Below, in pieces: positions 1 to 6,980 of a stretch of 11,607 nt of DNA. The stretch lies in the NCBI GenBank assembly GCA_937881155.1, contig CALGFI010000031.1:1-11607 (forward strand), written 5' to 3'. A model generated the notes under the pieces. The model searched no databases. It saw only the letters and a list, made by a program, of their open reading frames with translations, and was not told where the DNA came from. A program made the position numbers and the translations under genes. How positions within the stretch are numbered: the first letter of the stretch is position 1; the number at the start of each line of letters is the position of its first letter. This DNA is from an uncultured bacterium. GTDB taxonomy: Bacteria; Actinomycetota; UBA4738; HRBIN12.

Positions 1-529
1 GTTCGGGCTGCCGGTCGCCACCAAGCCCGATTCGCAAGAGGTGTGCTTCGTGCCGGGTGCCGACCACGCGGCGTTCCTCGAGACGCACATGCCTTCACTG
101 GTTCGGAGCGGCGACATCGTCGACGCCGACGGCCGGGTGCTCGGCGAACACGACGGCTCGTTCCGGTTCACAGTAGGGCAGCGGCGCGGACTCGGCGTCT
201 CGACCGGCGAGCGGACGTACGTCGTCGACGTGGACGCCTCCTCCAACCGTGTCCTCGTCGGGACGGGCGACCTGCTCGGGCGGCGGGCGCTCGTCGCCGA
301 TCGCGTGTCATGGGTGGCCGGACAACCGCCCGCAGACGGACCGTTCGAGGCCGAGGTTCGGCTGCGCTACCGCGGCGACGACGTCCCGGCGGTCGTCGAG
401 TCGACGGCCGGCGAGATGCGCGTGGAGTTCCGAACGCAGCAGCGCGGCGTCGCGCCCGGCCAGAGCGTCGTCGTGTACGACGGCGACGAGCTCCTCGGCG
501 GCGGCAGGATCGTTCGTTCGATCCGCTGA
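1..529 (+). CDS. mnmA: tRNA-specific 2-thiouridylase MnmA, 3' part (5' end outside window)
   Basis: MnmA is the cytoplasmic enzyme that puts sulfur on U34 of tRNA-Lys, -Glu and -Gln, using ATP to adenylate the uridine and a cysteine persulfide as sulfur donor. The reading frame is open from base 2 and about 175 residues of the C-terminal half are present. The fragment opens with GLPVATKPDSQEVCFVP, the conserved segment carrying the second catalytic cysteine (E. coli Cys199 equivalent, codon 44-46). FTVGQRRGLGV follows, a hallmark of the central domain, and then the C-terminal beta-barrel region with RLRYRGDD. The ATP-pyrophosphatase domain (SGGxDS loop) and first catalytic cysteine lie upstream of the window. 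It ends with TGA at 527-529. No damage is visible in the part seen. The next gene starts 100 nt downstream, so the two may or may not share a transcript. Confidence 0.96.
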   Translation, partial: FGLPVATKPDSQEVCFVPGADHAAFLETHMPSLVRSGDIVDADGRVLGEHDGSFRFTVGQRRGLGVSTGERTYVVDVDASSNRVLVGTGDLLGRRALVADRVSWVAGQPPADGPFEAEVRLRYRGDDVPAVVESTAGEMRVEFRTQQRGVAPGQSVVVYDGDELLGGGRIVRSIR

Positions 530-539
530 CGTTCGAACG
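507..539 (+). other. Small inverted repeats around the mnmA stop codon
   Basis: GGATCG (507-512) and CGATCC (519-524) form a perfect 6-bp stem with a 6-nt loop TTCGTT, just before the mnmA stop. The palindrome CGTTCGAACG (530-539) follows directly. There is no T-run, so a classic intrinsic terminator is unlikely. These could be a weak mRNA 3'-end structure or chance in GC-rich sequence. Confidence 0.25.
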
Positions 540-540
540 G

Positions 541-571
541 GGGCGCGTCCTCGTGTCGCCGCGACGCACCC
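541..571 (+). terminator. Possible weak hairpin downstream of mnmA
   Basis: GGGCGCGTC (541-549) can pair with GACGCACCC (563-571) with one mismatch across a 13-nt loop. No T-tract follows. It sits between mnmA and the UPF0280 gene, where a 3' end for the mnmA transcript would be expected. In high-GC DNA such a stem could arise by chance. Confidence 0.25.
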
Positions 572-593
572 GAAGCGCGTGCCTGCCTACGGA

Positions 594-599
594 TATCAT
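594..599 (+). promoter_or_regulatory. Candidate -10 box upstream of the UPF0280-ligA-folD block
   Basis: TATCAT lies in a locally AT-richer patch of the 100-nt gap after mnmA and fits the TANNNT pattern of vegetative actinobacterial promoters. It would start a transcript near 606, giving a leader of about 24 nt before the ATG at 630, with the GAAGG ribosome-binding sequence at 616-620. No recognisable -35 box is seen at the usual distance. Confidence 0.3.
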
Positions 600-629
600 C
601 CGCCCGTCACAACGCGAAGGCATGCACGT

Positions 630-1304
630 ATGAGACTCCTCCGGCGCAAGCCCCGCACCTTCGAGATCCAGGTGCAGGACATGACCCTGCACATCCAGGC
701 GGGAAAGGACATCAACGAGGAGTCGCGCGCCGCGGCGCTTTCGTTCTGGGAGCAGCTGCATGCCTACACGCTGCGGAATCCCCAGGTCGGGAACAGCAAG
801 CGGCCGATCGCGGTGCCTGAGGATGCCCCTCAGATCGTGCGCGAGATCGTCGCGGCGGCTCGCCTCGCCGGCGTCGGTCCGATGTACTCCTTCCAAGGCG
901 CGGTCACCGACCACGTCGGCCGGTTCCTGGCGAAAGAGGTCGACGAGGTCACGGTCAACTGCGGCGGCGACTACTTCATCCTCGGACGGCGCCGGCAAAA
1001 GCTGACAGTGCTTCGCCGGTCGAACGACTCAACCGTTGCCATCGTGGTCCCGCCGAGCAAGCAGGGCGTCGGCATCTCGATGACGATGGGCCACGGGCAT
1101 ACGCCCGTCGACGGTCTCGCCGTCTTGGCGGACTCCTGCATGCTCGCGGACGCCGCGGCTGCCGGCGTCCAGGCCATCCTGCCGAAGCAGAACGGCTTGG
1201 CGGGAGCGCTCACCTACCTCAAGAAGGTACGCGGCGTCCTCGGTGGCGTTGTCGTGGTGGGTGATCGCATCGGCCTCGCCGGGCCCGTGGAGCTCGCCGC
1301 GTGA
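630..1304 (+). CDS. UPF0280 family protein (ApbE-like fold), function unknown
   Basis: The 224-residue product matches the uncharacterised UPF0280 family, related in fold to ApbE flavin transferases. Visible family blocks are GPMYSFQGAVTDHVGRFL (83-100), VNCGGDYF (109-116, equivalent to the usual ENGGD block), GVGISMTMGHGH (147-158, the glycine/serine-rich loop), LADAAAAGV (172-180) and a C-terminal GVVVVGDRIGLAGPVEL (206-222). No signal peptide or membrane segment is seen, so it is probably cytoplasmic. The ATG at 630 is preceded by GAAGG at 616-620. The frame stays open further upstream, but that part lies inside mnmA and has no family similarity. Its stop overlaps the ligA start in GTGA, indicating translational coupling. 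The biochemical role is unknown; a nucleotide or cofactor-related activity is only suggested by the fold. It is fairly divergent from the family consensus I recall. Confidence 0.8.
   Translation: MRLLRRKPRTFEIQVQDMTLHIQAGKDINEESRAAALSFWEQLHAYTLRNPQVGNSKRPIAVPEDAPQIVREIVAAARLAGVGPMYSFQGAVTDHVGRFLAKEVDEVTVNCGGDYFILGRRRQKLTVLRRSNDSTVAIVVPPSKQGVGISMTMGHGHTPVDGLAVLADSCMLADAAAAGVQAILPKQNGLAGALTYLKKVRGVLGGVVVVGDRIGLAGPVELAA
1289..1292 (+). promoter_or_regulatory. Ribosome-binding site for ligA
   Basis: GGAG lies 8 nt before the GTG at 1301, inside the last codons of the UPF0280 gene. It supports the GTG start, which overlaps the upstream stop codon by 4 nt (GTGA). Confidence 0.5.
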
Positions 1305-3346
1305 GCGCCACGCAAAGGCAGGCCTCCAAGACGGAGCGCGAGCTCGCCGACGCGCAGTTGCGCGTCGAAGAGCTCCGCGACCAGCTCAACTACCACTCGT
1401 ACCGGTACTACGTGCTGGACGACCCTGAGGTCTCCGACGCCGAGTACGACGAGCTCACGCGCGAGCTCGCCTCGCTGGAAGAGCGGTTCCCCGAGCTCGT
1501 CACGCCCGACAGCCCGACGCAACGCGTGGGGATCTCGCCCGCCGACCTGTTCGCCCCGGTCGAGCATCGCGCGCGGATGCTCTCGCTCGACAACGCGTTC
1601 TCGCACGGCGAGCTCGAGGCGTGGGCGGCACGGGTCGAGCGCGCGGTGGGGACCGGTGCTCGCTACTCGTGCGAGGCGAAGATCGACGGCGTCGCCGTCG
1701 CCCTGACGTACGAGAAGGGCCTGCTCACCAAGGGCGCGACGCGCGGCGACGGCCGCATCGGCGAGGACATCACCGCGAACGTGCGCACCGTTCGAAGCGT
1801 TCCGCAGCGACTGCGGGTGAAGGACCCGCCCGAGTACCTCGAGGTGCGCGGCGAGATCTACCTGTCGGTCAAGGGGTTCGAACGGCTGAACGAACAGCTG
1901 CTCGACGCGGAACAACGCCCGTTCGCGAACCCTCGGAACGCGGCGGCGGGCTCGCTTCGACAGAAGGACCCCAAGGTGTCGGCGAGCCGTCCGCTCGCGC
2001 TGTGGGTGCACTCGTTCGGATTCGCCGCGGGGATCAGGTTCGACTCGCATTCTGGGTTTCTCACGTGGTGCCGCGATGCGGCGCTCCCCGTCGCGCCGAC
2101 CAGCGAGGTCGTCGACGACCTCGACGGCGTGATCGCGTACCTCGATCACTGGGAGAAGAACCGCCACAGCGTCGACTGGGAGATCGACGGCGTCGTGGTG
2201 AAGGTGGACCAGATCCCGCTGCAGGAGGAGCTCGGCGCCACGAGCCACGCTCCGCGGTGGGCGATCGCCTACAAGTTTCCTCCAGAGGAGCGCACGACCG
2301 TGCTCCGCAGCATCGACGTGCACACCGGCCGCACGGGGATCGTCACCCCGTTCGCCAACCTCGAGCCCGTTCACGTCAGCGGCGTGACGATCACGACGGC
2401 GACGCTCCACAACGAGGACGAGGTCGCTCGCAAGGACGTTCGCGTGGGCGACCACGTCATCGTTCGACGAGCCGGCGACGTCATCCCCGAGGTCGTCGGC
2501 CCGGTGCTGTCGAAGCGGAAGCGCGGCGCGCGGAGGTGGAAGTTCCCGGAGCGCTGCCCCTCGTGCGGCACCGAGCTCGTCCGACGGCCCGGTGAGGCGT
2601 ACCGGCGCTGCCCGAACAAGCGCGGCTGTCCGTCACAGAACATCGAGTGGTTGTTCGCGTTCGCGTCGCGCGGCGCGATGGACATCGAGGGCCTCGGGTA
2701 CAAGACCGGGATCCAGCTCCTCGACCGGGGACTGATCAAGGATCCCGGCGACATCTTCTCGCTGTCCCCGGATGACCTGGCACAGCTCGAGGGATTCGCG
2801 GACAAGTCCATCACCAACCTGCTCGCGGCGATCGAGAAGGCGAAGAAGCAGCCGCTGTGGCGCCTGCTCGTCGCGCTGAACATCCCGCACGTCGGAACGC
2901 ACGTCGCGCAGGTGCTCGCCCGGGCGTTCGGCTCCATCGAGGGGTTGAGCGAGGCGTCGGCAGAGCAGATCGACGATGTTCCCGAGATCGGATTCGAGAT
3001 CGCGCGGAGCGTGCACGAGTGGTTCCAGGATCCGGAGAACAACGCGCTGCTCGAGAAGCTCCGTGTCGCCGGCGTTCGGATGGCCGACGAACGGCCGAAG
3101 CGATCCGGACGGGGAAGGCTCGAAGGCAAGACGCTCGTGCTCACCGGCGGACTCGAACGGCTCTCGCGAGACGAGGCGACCGCGGCGGCGCAGGCGGCCG
3201 GCGCGCGCGTCGCGTCGAGCGTGTCGAAGAAGACCGACTTCGTCGTGGCCGGCGGGAACGCGGGGTCGAAGCTGGCGAAGGCCGAAGAGCTCGGCGTCGA
3301 GGTGATCGACGAGGACGAGTTCATGAGCCGGCTCGGGCCGGCGTGA
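1301..3346 (+). CDS. ligA: NAD+-dependent DNA ligase LigA
   Basis: LigA seals nicks during replication and repair, using NAD+ to adenylate itself. The 681-residue product is full length for the family. Domain Ia (about 20-90) carries YHSYRYYVLDDPEVSDAEYD, which binds the NMN half of NAD+. The adenylation motif is CEAKIDG with the nucleophilic lysine at 127, followed by ATRGDGRIGEDIT. An OB-fold with GRTGIVTPFANLEPV spans about 330-410. Four zinc cysteines (419, 422, 437, 443) have the same spacing as in E. coli. A helix-hairpin-helix region lies at about 450-575, and a BRCT domain at about 605-680. All expected parts are intact. The GTG start overlaps the UPF0280 stop by 4 nt, and folD begins 2 nt after the stop (or overlaps it by 4 nt from an alternative GTG), so all three are probably co-transcribed. 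Confidence 0.98.
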   Translation: MSATQRQASKTERELADAQLRVEELRDQLNYHSYRYYVLDDPEVSDAEYDELTRELASLEERFPELVTPDSPTQRVGISPADLFAPVEHRARMLSLDNAFSHGELEAWAARVERAVGTGARYSCEAKIDGVAVALTYEKGLLTKGATRGDGRIGEDITANVRTVRSVPQRLRVKDPPEYLEVRGEIYLSVKGFERLNEQLLDAEQRPFANPRNAAAGSLRQKDPKVSASRPLALWVHSFGFAAGIRFDSHSGFLTWCRDAALPVAPTSEVVDDLDGVIAYLDHWEKNRHSVDWEIDGVVVKVDQIPLQEELGATSHAPRWAIAYKFPPEERTTVLRSIDVHTGRTGIVTPFANLEPVHVSGVTITTATLHNEDEVARKDVRVGDHVIVRRAGDVIPEVVGPVLSKRKRGARRWKFPERCPSCGTELVRRPGEAYRRCPNKRGCPSQNIEWLFAFASRGAMDIEGLGYKTGIQLLDRGLIKDPGDIFSLSPDDLAQLEGFADKSITNLLAAIEKAKKQPLWRLLVALNIPHVGTHVAQVLARAFGSIEGLSEASAEQIDDVPEIGFEIARSVHEWFQDPENNALLEKLRVAGVRMADERPKRSGRGRLEGKTLVLTGGLERLSRDEATAAAQAAGARVASSVSKKTDFVVAGGNAGSKLAKAEELGVEVIDEDEFMSRLGPA

Positions 3347-3348
3347 CG

Positions 3349-4275
3349 ATGGGTGCGACCGTCATCGACGGCAACGCCGTCGCCGAGCAGCTCCGAGCAG
3401 AGATCGAGGAGGAGCTGCGCGTGCTGCGCCTCTCGGCGGTTCGGCCCGGGCTGGCCACGGTGATGGTGGGCGAGTCCTTCGACGCGCAGGCGTACGAGAA
3501 GCACGTGCGTCGTCTCGCCGAGGGGCTCGAGTACCGGTACGTCTCCGAACGCCTCCCCGCGGACGCCGAGCTCGCCGACGTCGTGGCCACGATCGGCAAG
3601 ATGAACGCCGATCCACGCGTGACGGGAGTGCTCGTGTTGCAACCGCTACCCGAGCACGTTCCCGAAGCGGCGGTGAACAGCGCGCTCGAGCCGACCAAGG
3701 ACATCGAGGCCGTGCATCCGCTGAACGCGGGTCTCCTCGCCCAGGGGCAACCGCGATTCCTGCCGTCGACGCCGGCATCGTGCTTCTACCTGCTCGACTC
3801 GTACGTCACGTCGCAGGGCCACGACGCCTCGACGTATTACTCCGGTCGGACGCTCGTCGTCGTGGGTCGCTCGAACAGCGTCGGCAAGCCCGCGCAGTGG
3901 CTCGGTCTGGAGCGGAACATGACGGTGATCACGGCGCACAGCCGAACCGCGGCCGCGGGACGGCTCGGAGACTTCACACGACAGGCCGACATCCTCATCG
4001 TGGCCGCGGGCAAACCCGGCCTGGTGACCGGAGAGATGGTTCGCGACGGCGTGATCGCGATCGACGTGGGCATCAACGCCGTGAAGGACGCATCGACCGG
4101 CAGGACGCGGATGGTCGGCGATCTCGATTTCGACGGCGTCGCGGCGAGGGCCGAGGCGATCACGCCGGTCCCCGGTGGCGTCGGCCCGATCACCGACGTG
4201 TGGCTCGTGGGCAACGCGTTCGCCGCCGCCGCGATGGCCCAGCGCGTCGAGCCGCGGTTCGGGCTGTTCAGGTGA
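3349..4275 (+). CDS. folD: FolD-like methylenetetrahydrofolate dehydrogenase/cyclohydrolase with altered active site
   Basis: FolD normally oxidises 5,10-methylene-THF to methenyl-THF with NADP+ and hydrolyses it to 10-formyl-THF in the cytoplasm. The 308-residue product has the right length and layout. The N-terminal catalytic domain starts IDGNAVAEQL and contains PGLATVMVG. The Rossmann domain carries VVGRSNSVGKP (171-181), HSRT (197-200) and ADILIVAAGKPG, and the end has ITPVPGGVGPIT (271-282). Several catalytic-domain residues differ from E. coli FolD. The lysine four residues after the active-site tyrosine is valine (Y49, V53). The VQLPLP segment reads VLQPLP. KDVDGFHP reads KDIEAVHP, with E120 in place of the conserved aspartate. 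PCTPxG reads PSTPAS. It may therefore be dehydrogenase-only or otherwise specialised. The start could also be GTG at 3343, which overlaps the ligA stop by 4 nt; neither start has a clear ribosome-binding site. Confidence 0.85.
   Translation: MGATVIDGNAVAEQLRAEIEEELRVLRLSAVRPGLATVMVGESFDAQAYEKHVRRLAEGLEYRYVSERLPADAELADVVATIGKMNADPRVTGVLVLQPLPEHVPEAAVNSALEPTKDIEAVHPLNAGLLAQGQPRFLPSTPASCFYLLDSYVTSQGHDASTYYSGRTLVVVGRSNSVGKPAQWLGLERNMTVITAHSRTAAAGRLGDFTRQADILIVAAGKPGLVTGEMVRDGVIAIDVGINAVKDASTGRTRMVGDLDFDGVAARAEAITPVPGGVGPITDVWLVGNAFAAAAMAQRVEPRFGLFR
4270..4275 (+). promoter_or_regulatory. Ribosome-binding site for the DUF1028 gene, inside the folD stop
   Basis: AGGTGA includes the folD TGA stop and ends 4 nt before the ATG at 4280. 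It matches the 3' part of the Shine-Dalgarno consensus. It supports this start and suggests that ribosomes ending on folD re-start on the next gene. Confidence 0.5.
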
Positions 4276-4279
4276 CGCG

Positions 4280-5182
4280 ATGACGTACTCGATCGTCGCT
4301 CGCGATCCAGACCGAGGCGACCTCGGCGTCGCCGTGCAGTCGCATTGGTTCGGGGCGGGCATCGTGTGTTGGGCGGAGGCGGGCGTCGGTGCGGTCGCCA
4401 CTCAGGCGTCGGCGTTGATCGACCACGGTCCGCTCGCGCTCGATCTGATGCGTTCGGGGAAGAGCGCGTCCGAAGCGCTCGCGGAGCGAGTGGCGATGGA
4501 CGAGGAGCGAGCGCACCGGCAGGTGGCCGTCCTCAACGCGGACGGCGGCGTCGCCGTTCACACCGGCGAGAGCTGCATCCCCGAAGCCGGCCACCGGATC
4601 GGCGACGGCTTCTCGTGCCAGGCGAACATGATGCGCCGAGACACCGTGTGGGATGCGATGACCGTCGCGTTCGAGACGATCTCGGGCGACCTCGCCGACC
4701 GATTCCTGGCCGCGCTGGAAGCCGCCGAGGCCGAAGGCGGCGACATCCGTGGCAAGCAAGCGGCGAGGATCCTGGTCGTTCGGGGCAAGCGGACCGAGAA
4801 GCCGTGGGAGGACGTGCTCGTCGACCTTCGCGTGGACGACCATCCCGAGCCGCTGCCGGAGCTCGCTCGGCTGCTCCGACTGAAGCGCGCGTACGACCAC
4901 GAGGAACGAGCGTCCGAGCTCAGCGAGGCCGGCGACGTCGAAGCCGCGGCGAAGGAATCGGAGGCGGCGTTCGCGCTCGTTCCGGGGAATCCGGAGCTGT
5001 CGTTCTGGACGGCCGCCAGGATGGCGACGCAGCACGACATGATCGAGCAGGCGAGGCCGATCCTGCGGCATGCCCTCGATGACGACCCCGGCTGGCAGGA
5101 GCTGTTGCGGCGACTCGGCCAACGCAGGCTCGGCGGTCTCACGCCCGAGGTGGCCGAACGCCTTCTCGAGGACGACAACTGA
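4280..5182 (+). CDS. DUF1028 family protein with C-terminal TPR-like extension
   Basis: The 300-residue product matches DUF1028, a family whose fold I recall as related to N-terminal nucleophile (Ntn) hydrolases and whose function is unknown. Visible blocks are TYSIVARD (2-9), GDLGVAVQS (13-21), GVGAVATQA (36-44), GKQAARILVV (158-167) and VDLRVDDHPEP (181-191). Thr2 would become N-terminal if the initiator Met is removed, as in Ntn enzymes, but that is inference. Residues about 205-280 form an added helical tail. The stretch LSEAGDVEAAAKESEAAFAL and the following PGNPEL look like one TPR unit, with a second, weaker helical pair behind it. No signal peptide is seen. The gene starts 4 nt after folD and is probably translated from the same message. 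gatC follows 24 nt downstream but seems to have its own promoter. The role is unknown; an amide-bond or peptide hydrolase is possible. Confidence 0.85.
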   Translation: MTYSIVARDPDRGDLGVAVQSHWFGAGIVCWAEAGVGAVATQASALIDHGPLALDLMRSGKSASEALAERVAMDEERAHRQVAVLNADGGVAVHTGESCIPEAGHRIGDGFSCQANMMRRDTVWDAMTVAFETISGDLADRFLAALEAAEAEGGDIRGKQAARILVVRGKRTEKPWEDVLVDLRVDDHPEPLPELARLLRLKRAYDHEERASELSEAGDVEAAAKESEAAFALVPGNPELSFWTAARMATQHDMIEQARPILRHALDDDPGWQELLRRLGQRRLGGLTPEVAERLLEDDN

Positions 5183-5193
5183 GGGCCCGCGGC

Positions 5194-5199
5194 TAGACT
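5194..5199 (+). promoter_or_regulatory. -10 box for a leaderless gatC transcript
   Basis: TAGACT fits TANNNT and ends 7 nt before the GTG start of gatC at 5207, the distance at which transcription begins at or next to the start codon. No Shine-Dalgarno sequence lies between, consistent with a leaderless mRNA. No clear -35 box is seen; the expected position falls in the last codons of the DUF1028 gene. Confidence 0.55.
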
Positions 5200-5206
5200 G
5201 CCGGCC

Positions 5207-5497
5207 GTGCCGGTCGAGATCGACATCGATCACGTCGCCCGGCTCGCGCGCCTCGAGCTCTCCGACGAGGAGAAGGAACGCCTCCGCGCACAGCTCGCCG
5301 TGATCCTCGACAACGCGGCGAAGGTGGGCGAGGTGGCGACGGAGGACGTGCCTCCGACGGCGTACGCGATCCCGCGCTCGAACGTGCTTCGCCCCGACGA
5401 GCTCACGCCGAGTCTCCCCGTCGAGGAGGTCCTGGCGAACGCGCCAGAGGTCGAGGACGACCGGTTCAAGGTTCCGCGCATCGTCGAGGTCGAATGA
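5207..5497 (+). CDS. gatC: Asp-tRNA(Asn)/Glu-tRNA(Gln) amidotransferase subunit C
   Basis: GatC is the small subunit that wraps around GatA and helps it fold and dock with GatB in the GatCAB complex. The 96-residue product has the normal length. It carries the N-terminal helix block HVARLARLELSDEEK (about 9-23), the mid-region NVLRPDE (59-65) and the conserved tail APEVEDDRFKVPRIVE (about 79-94). The GTG at 5207 is the only start that gives the whole N-terminal helix without running far into DUF1028. A -10-like TAGACT 7 nt before it, and the lack of a Shine-Dalgarno sequence, suggest leaderless translation. gatA begins 2 nt after its stop, so gatC and gatA form an operon. Confidence 0.96.
   Translation: MPVEIDIDHVARLARLELSDEEKERLRAQLAVILDNAAKVGEVATEDVPPTAYAIPRSNVLRPDELTPSLPVEEVLANAPEVEDDRFKVPRIVEVE
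5486..5490 (+). promoter_or_regulatory. Ribosome-binding site for gatA
   Basis: GAGGT within the last codons of gatC lies 8 nt before the GTG at 5499 and supports that start. An ATG at 5494 is out of frame and hits a stop after two codons. Confidence 0.5.
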
Positions 5498-5498
5498 C

Positions 5499-6971
5499 GT
5501 GACGGCGCTCTGCGACCGCAGCGCGACGGAGCTCAGCGCGATGCTTCGCGGCGGCGAGACGTCGAGCGTCGAGATCACCGCATCGTGCTTCCAACGGATC
5601 GAGGCAGTCGAGGACCGTGTCCGCGCGTTCCTGGCCCGTCGCGAGGACGCTGCGCAGGAGCAAGCAACGGCAGCGGACTCGCGCATCGCCTCGGGCGGCG
5701 CGCCGGCAGTGGCCGGCATCCCGTTGGCGCTGAAGGACGTGCTCTCCACGCGCGGCGTCGAGACGACGTGCGGCTCGAAGATCCTCGACGGCTACGTGCC
5801 GCCGTACGACTGCACGCCGTGGAAGCGACTGAAAGACGACGGCTCGGTGCTCCTCGGTAAGACGAACTGCGACGAGTTCGCCATGGGCTCGTCGAACGAG
5901 AACTCCGCGTTCGGGCCGGTGCACAACCCGTGGGACCTGACGATGGTGCCGGGCGGCTCGAGCGGTGGGAGCGCGGCGGCGGTCGCGGCCGGCGAGGCGA
6001 TCTGGGCCCTCGGGACGGACACGGGCGGCTCGGTCCGTCAGCCCGCGTCGCTCTGCGGCGTCGTCGGGCTGAAGCCGACCTACGGGCTGATCAGCCGGTA
6101 CGGCTTGATCGCGTTCGCGTCGTCGCTCGACACGATCGGGACGTTCACGAGAGGCGTTCGCGACGCCGCGATGCTGCTCTCGTTTATTGCCGGGAAAGAC
6201 CTCCTGGACGCGACGAGCCTCGACACGCCGAGACGGGACTACACGGAGGGGATCGACGGCGGGATCGACGGCCTCCGCGTCGGCGTCGTGCGCGAGGCGT
6301 TCGGCGAGGGCGTCGAGGCCGGCGTCGAGTCGAGCGTCCGCGACGCGGTCGACCGGCTCGCAGGGCTCGGTGCCACCGTCGGCGAGACGTCGCTGCCACA
6401 CACCGACTACGCCCTGTCGGCGTACTACCTGATCGCGCCGTCGGAAGCGTCGTCGAACCTGGCGCGTTACGACGGCGTTCGGTACGGGCTGCGCGTCGAC
6501 GGCGCGGACTCCATCGAGATGATGACCCGAACGCGGGGCGCCGGGTTCGGGGCCGAGGTGAAGCGGCGGATCATGCTCGGGACGTACGCGCTCTCGGCCG
6601 GCTACTACGAGGCGTACTACGGGCAGGCCCAGAAGGTGAGGACGCTGATCATTCGCGACTACGAGGCCGCGTTCAGCGACTTCGACGTGCTGGTGTCGCC
6701 GACGTCGCCGACGACGGCGTTCCCGATCGGCGCGAAGGTCGACGACCCGCTCGCCATGTACCTGAACGACGTGTTCACGATCCCGGCGAACCTGTCCGGC
6801 ATGCCGGCGATCTCGATCCCGAGCGGTCTCGACGAGAAGGGCCTGCCGGTCGGCGTGCAGATCACCGCACCGGTGCTGCGTGAGGACGTGCTGCTACGAG
6901 CCGCGTTCGCGCTCGAGCAAGCGATCGCGTTAGAGGGACGTCCTCGACTGGTCACCGATCTCGCCGCGTAG
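5499..6971 (+). CDS. gatA: Asp-tRNA(Asn)/Glu-tRNA(Gln) amidotransferase subunit A (amidase)
   Basis: GatA is the glutaminase of GatCAB. It releases ammonia from glutamine and passes it to GatB for amidation of the mischarged tRNA. The 490-residue product is full length and belongs to the amidase-signature family. The Ser-cisSer-Lys triad is intact: Lys79 in LALKDVL, Ser154 in PGGSSGGSAA and Ser178 in GTDTGGSVRQPA, numbering that coincides with the well-studied Staphylococcus aureus enzyme. LCGVVGLKPTYGLISRYGL and the C-terminal NLSGMPAISIPSG are also typical. The GTG start is 1 nt past the gatC stop spacing base and has GAGGT at 5486-5490. It ends in TAG at 6969-6971, inside a palindrome shared with the stop of the convergent downstream gene. 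gatB is not adjacent but lies beyond a minus-strand permease gene. Confidence 0.98.
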   Translation: MTALCDRSATELSAMLRGGETSSVEITASCFQRIEAVEDRVRAFLARREDAAQEQATAADSRIASGGAPAVAGIPLALKDVLSTRGVETTCGSKILDGYVPPYDCTPWKRLKDDGSVLLGKTNCDEFAMGSSNENSAFGPVHNPWDLTMVPGGSSGGSAAAVAAGEAIWALGTDTGGSVRQPASLCGVVGLKPTYGLISRYGLIAFASSLDTIGTFTRGVRDAAMLLSFIAGKDLLDATSLDTPRRDYTEGIDGGIDGLRVGVVREAFGEGVEAGVESSVRDAVDRLAGLGATVGETSLPHTDYALSAYYLIAPSEASSNLARYDGVRYGLRVDGADSIEMMTRTRGAGFGAEVKRRIMLGTYALSAGYYEAYYGQAQKVRTLIIRDYEAAFSDFDVLVSPTSPTTAFPIGAKVDDPLAMYLNDVFTIPANLSGMPAISIPSGLDEKGLPVGVQITAPVLREDVLLRAAFALEQAIALEGRPRLVTDLAA

Positions 6972-6980
6972 CGCTACGCG
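6965..6980. terminator. Perfect 16-nt palindrome containing both convergent stop codons; possible bidirectional terminator
   Basis: CGCGTAGCGCTACGCG is a perfect palindrome. The gatA stop TAG (6969-6971) and the minus-strand stop TAG of the EamA gene (6976-6974) are mirror images within it, with only 2 nt between the genes. As RNA it can fold into a 6-bp stem CGCGTA/TACGCG with a GCGC loop on either strand. There is no clear T-tract on either side. The position between convergent genes fits a two-way transcript end, but function is inference. Confidence 0.4.

Noticed and set aside
168..998. Minus-strand open frame over mnmA and the UPF0280 gene
   Set aside because: Its translation turns into runs of arginine over mnmA, typical of a shadow frame.
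1214..2455. Long open frame on the minus strand opposite ligA
   Set aside because: Its translation is rich in Arg, His, Val and Asp with no recognisable domain, as expected for a shadow of a high-GC gene. ligA on the plus strand is complete and well conserved.
3343..3348. GTG start for folD overlapping the ligA stop
   Set aside because: It is possible and would mirror the UPF0280-ligA overlap, but it adds only two residues; the ATG at 3349 is preferred. This is not settled.
2371..3642. Minus-strand open frame over ligA and folD
   Set aside because: Its product is Ser/Arg-rich with no motif, and it crosses the boundary of two well-supported genes.
4268..5749. Long minus-strand open frame over DUF1028, gatC and gatA
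   Set aside because: It spans three conserved plus-strand genes and has an Arg-rich, low-complexity product; a GC-bias artefact.
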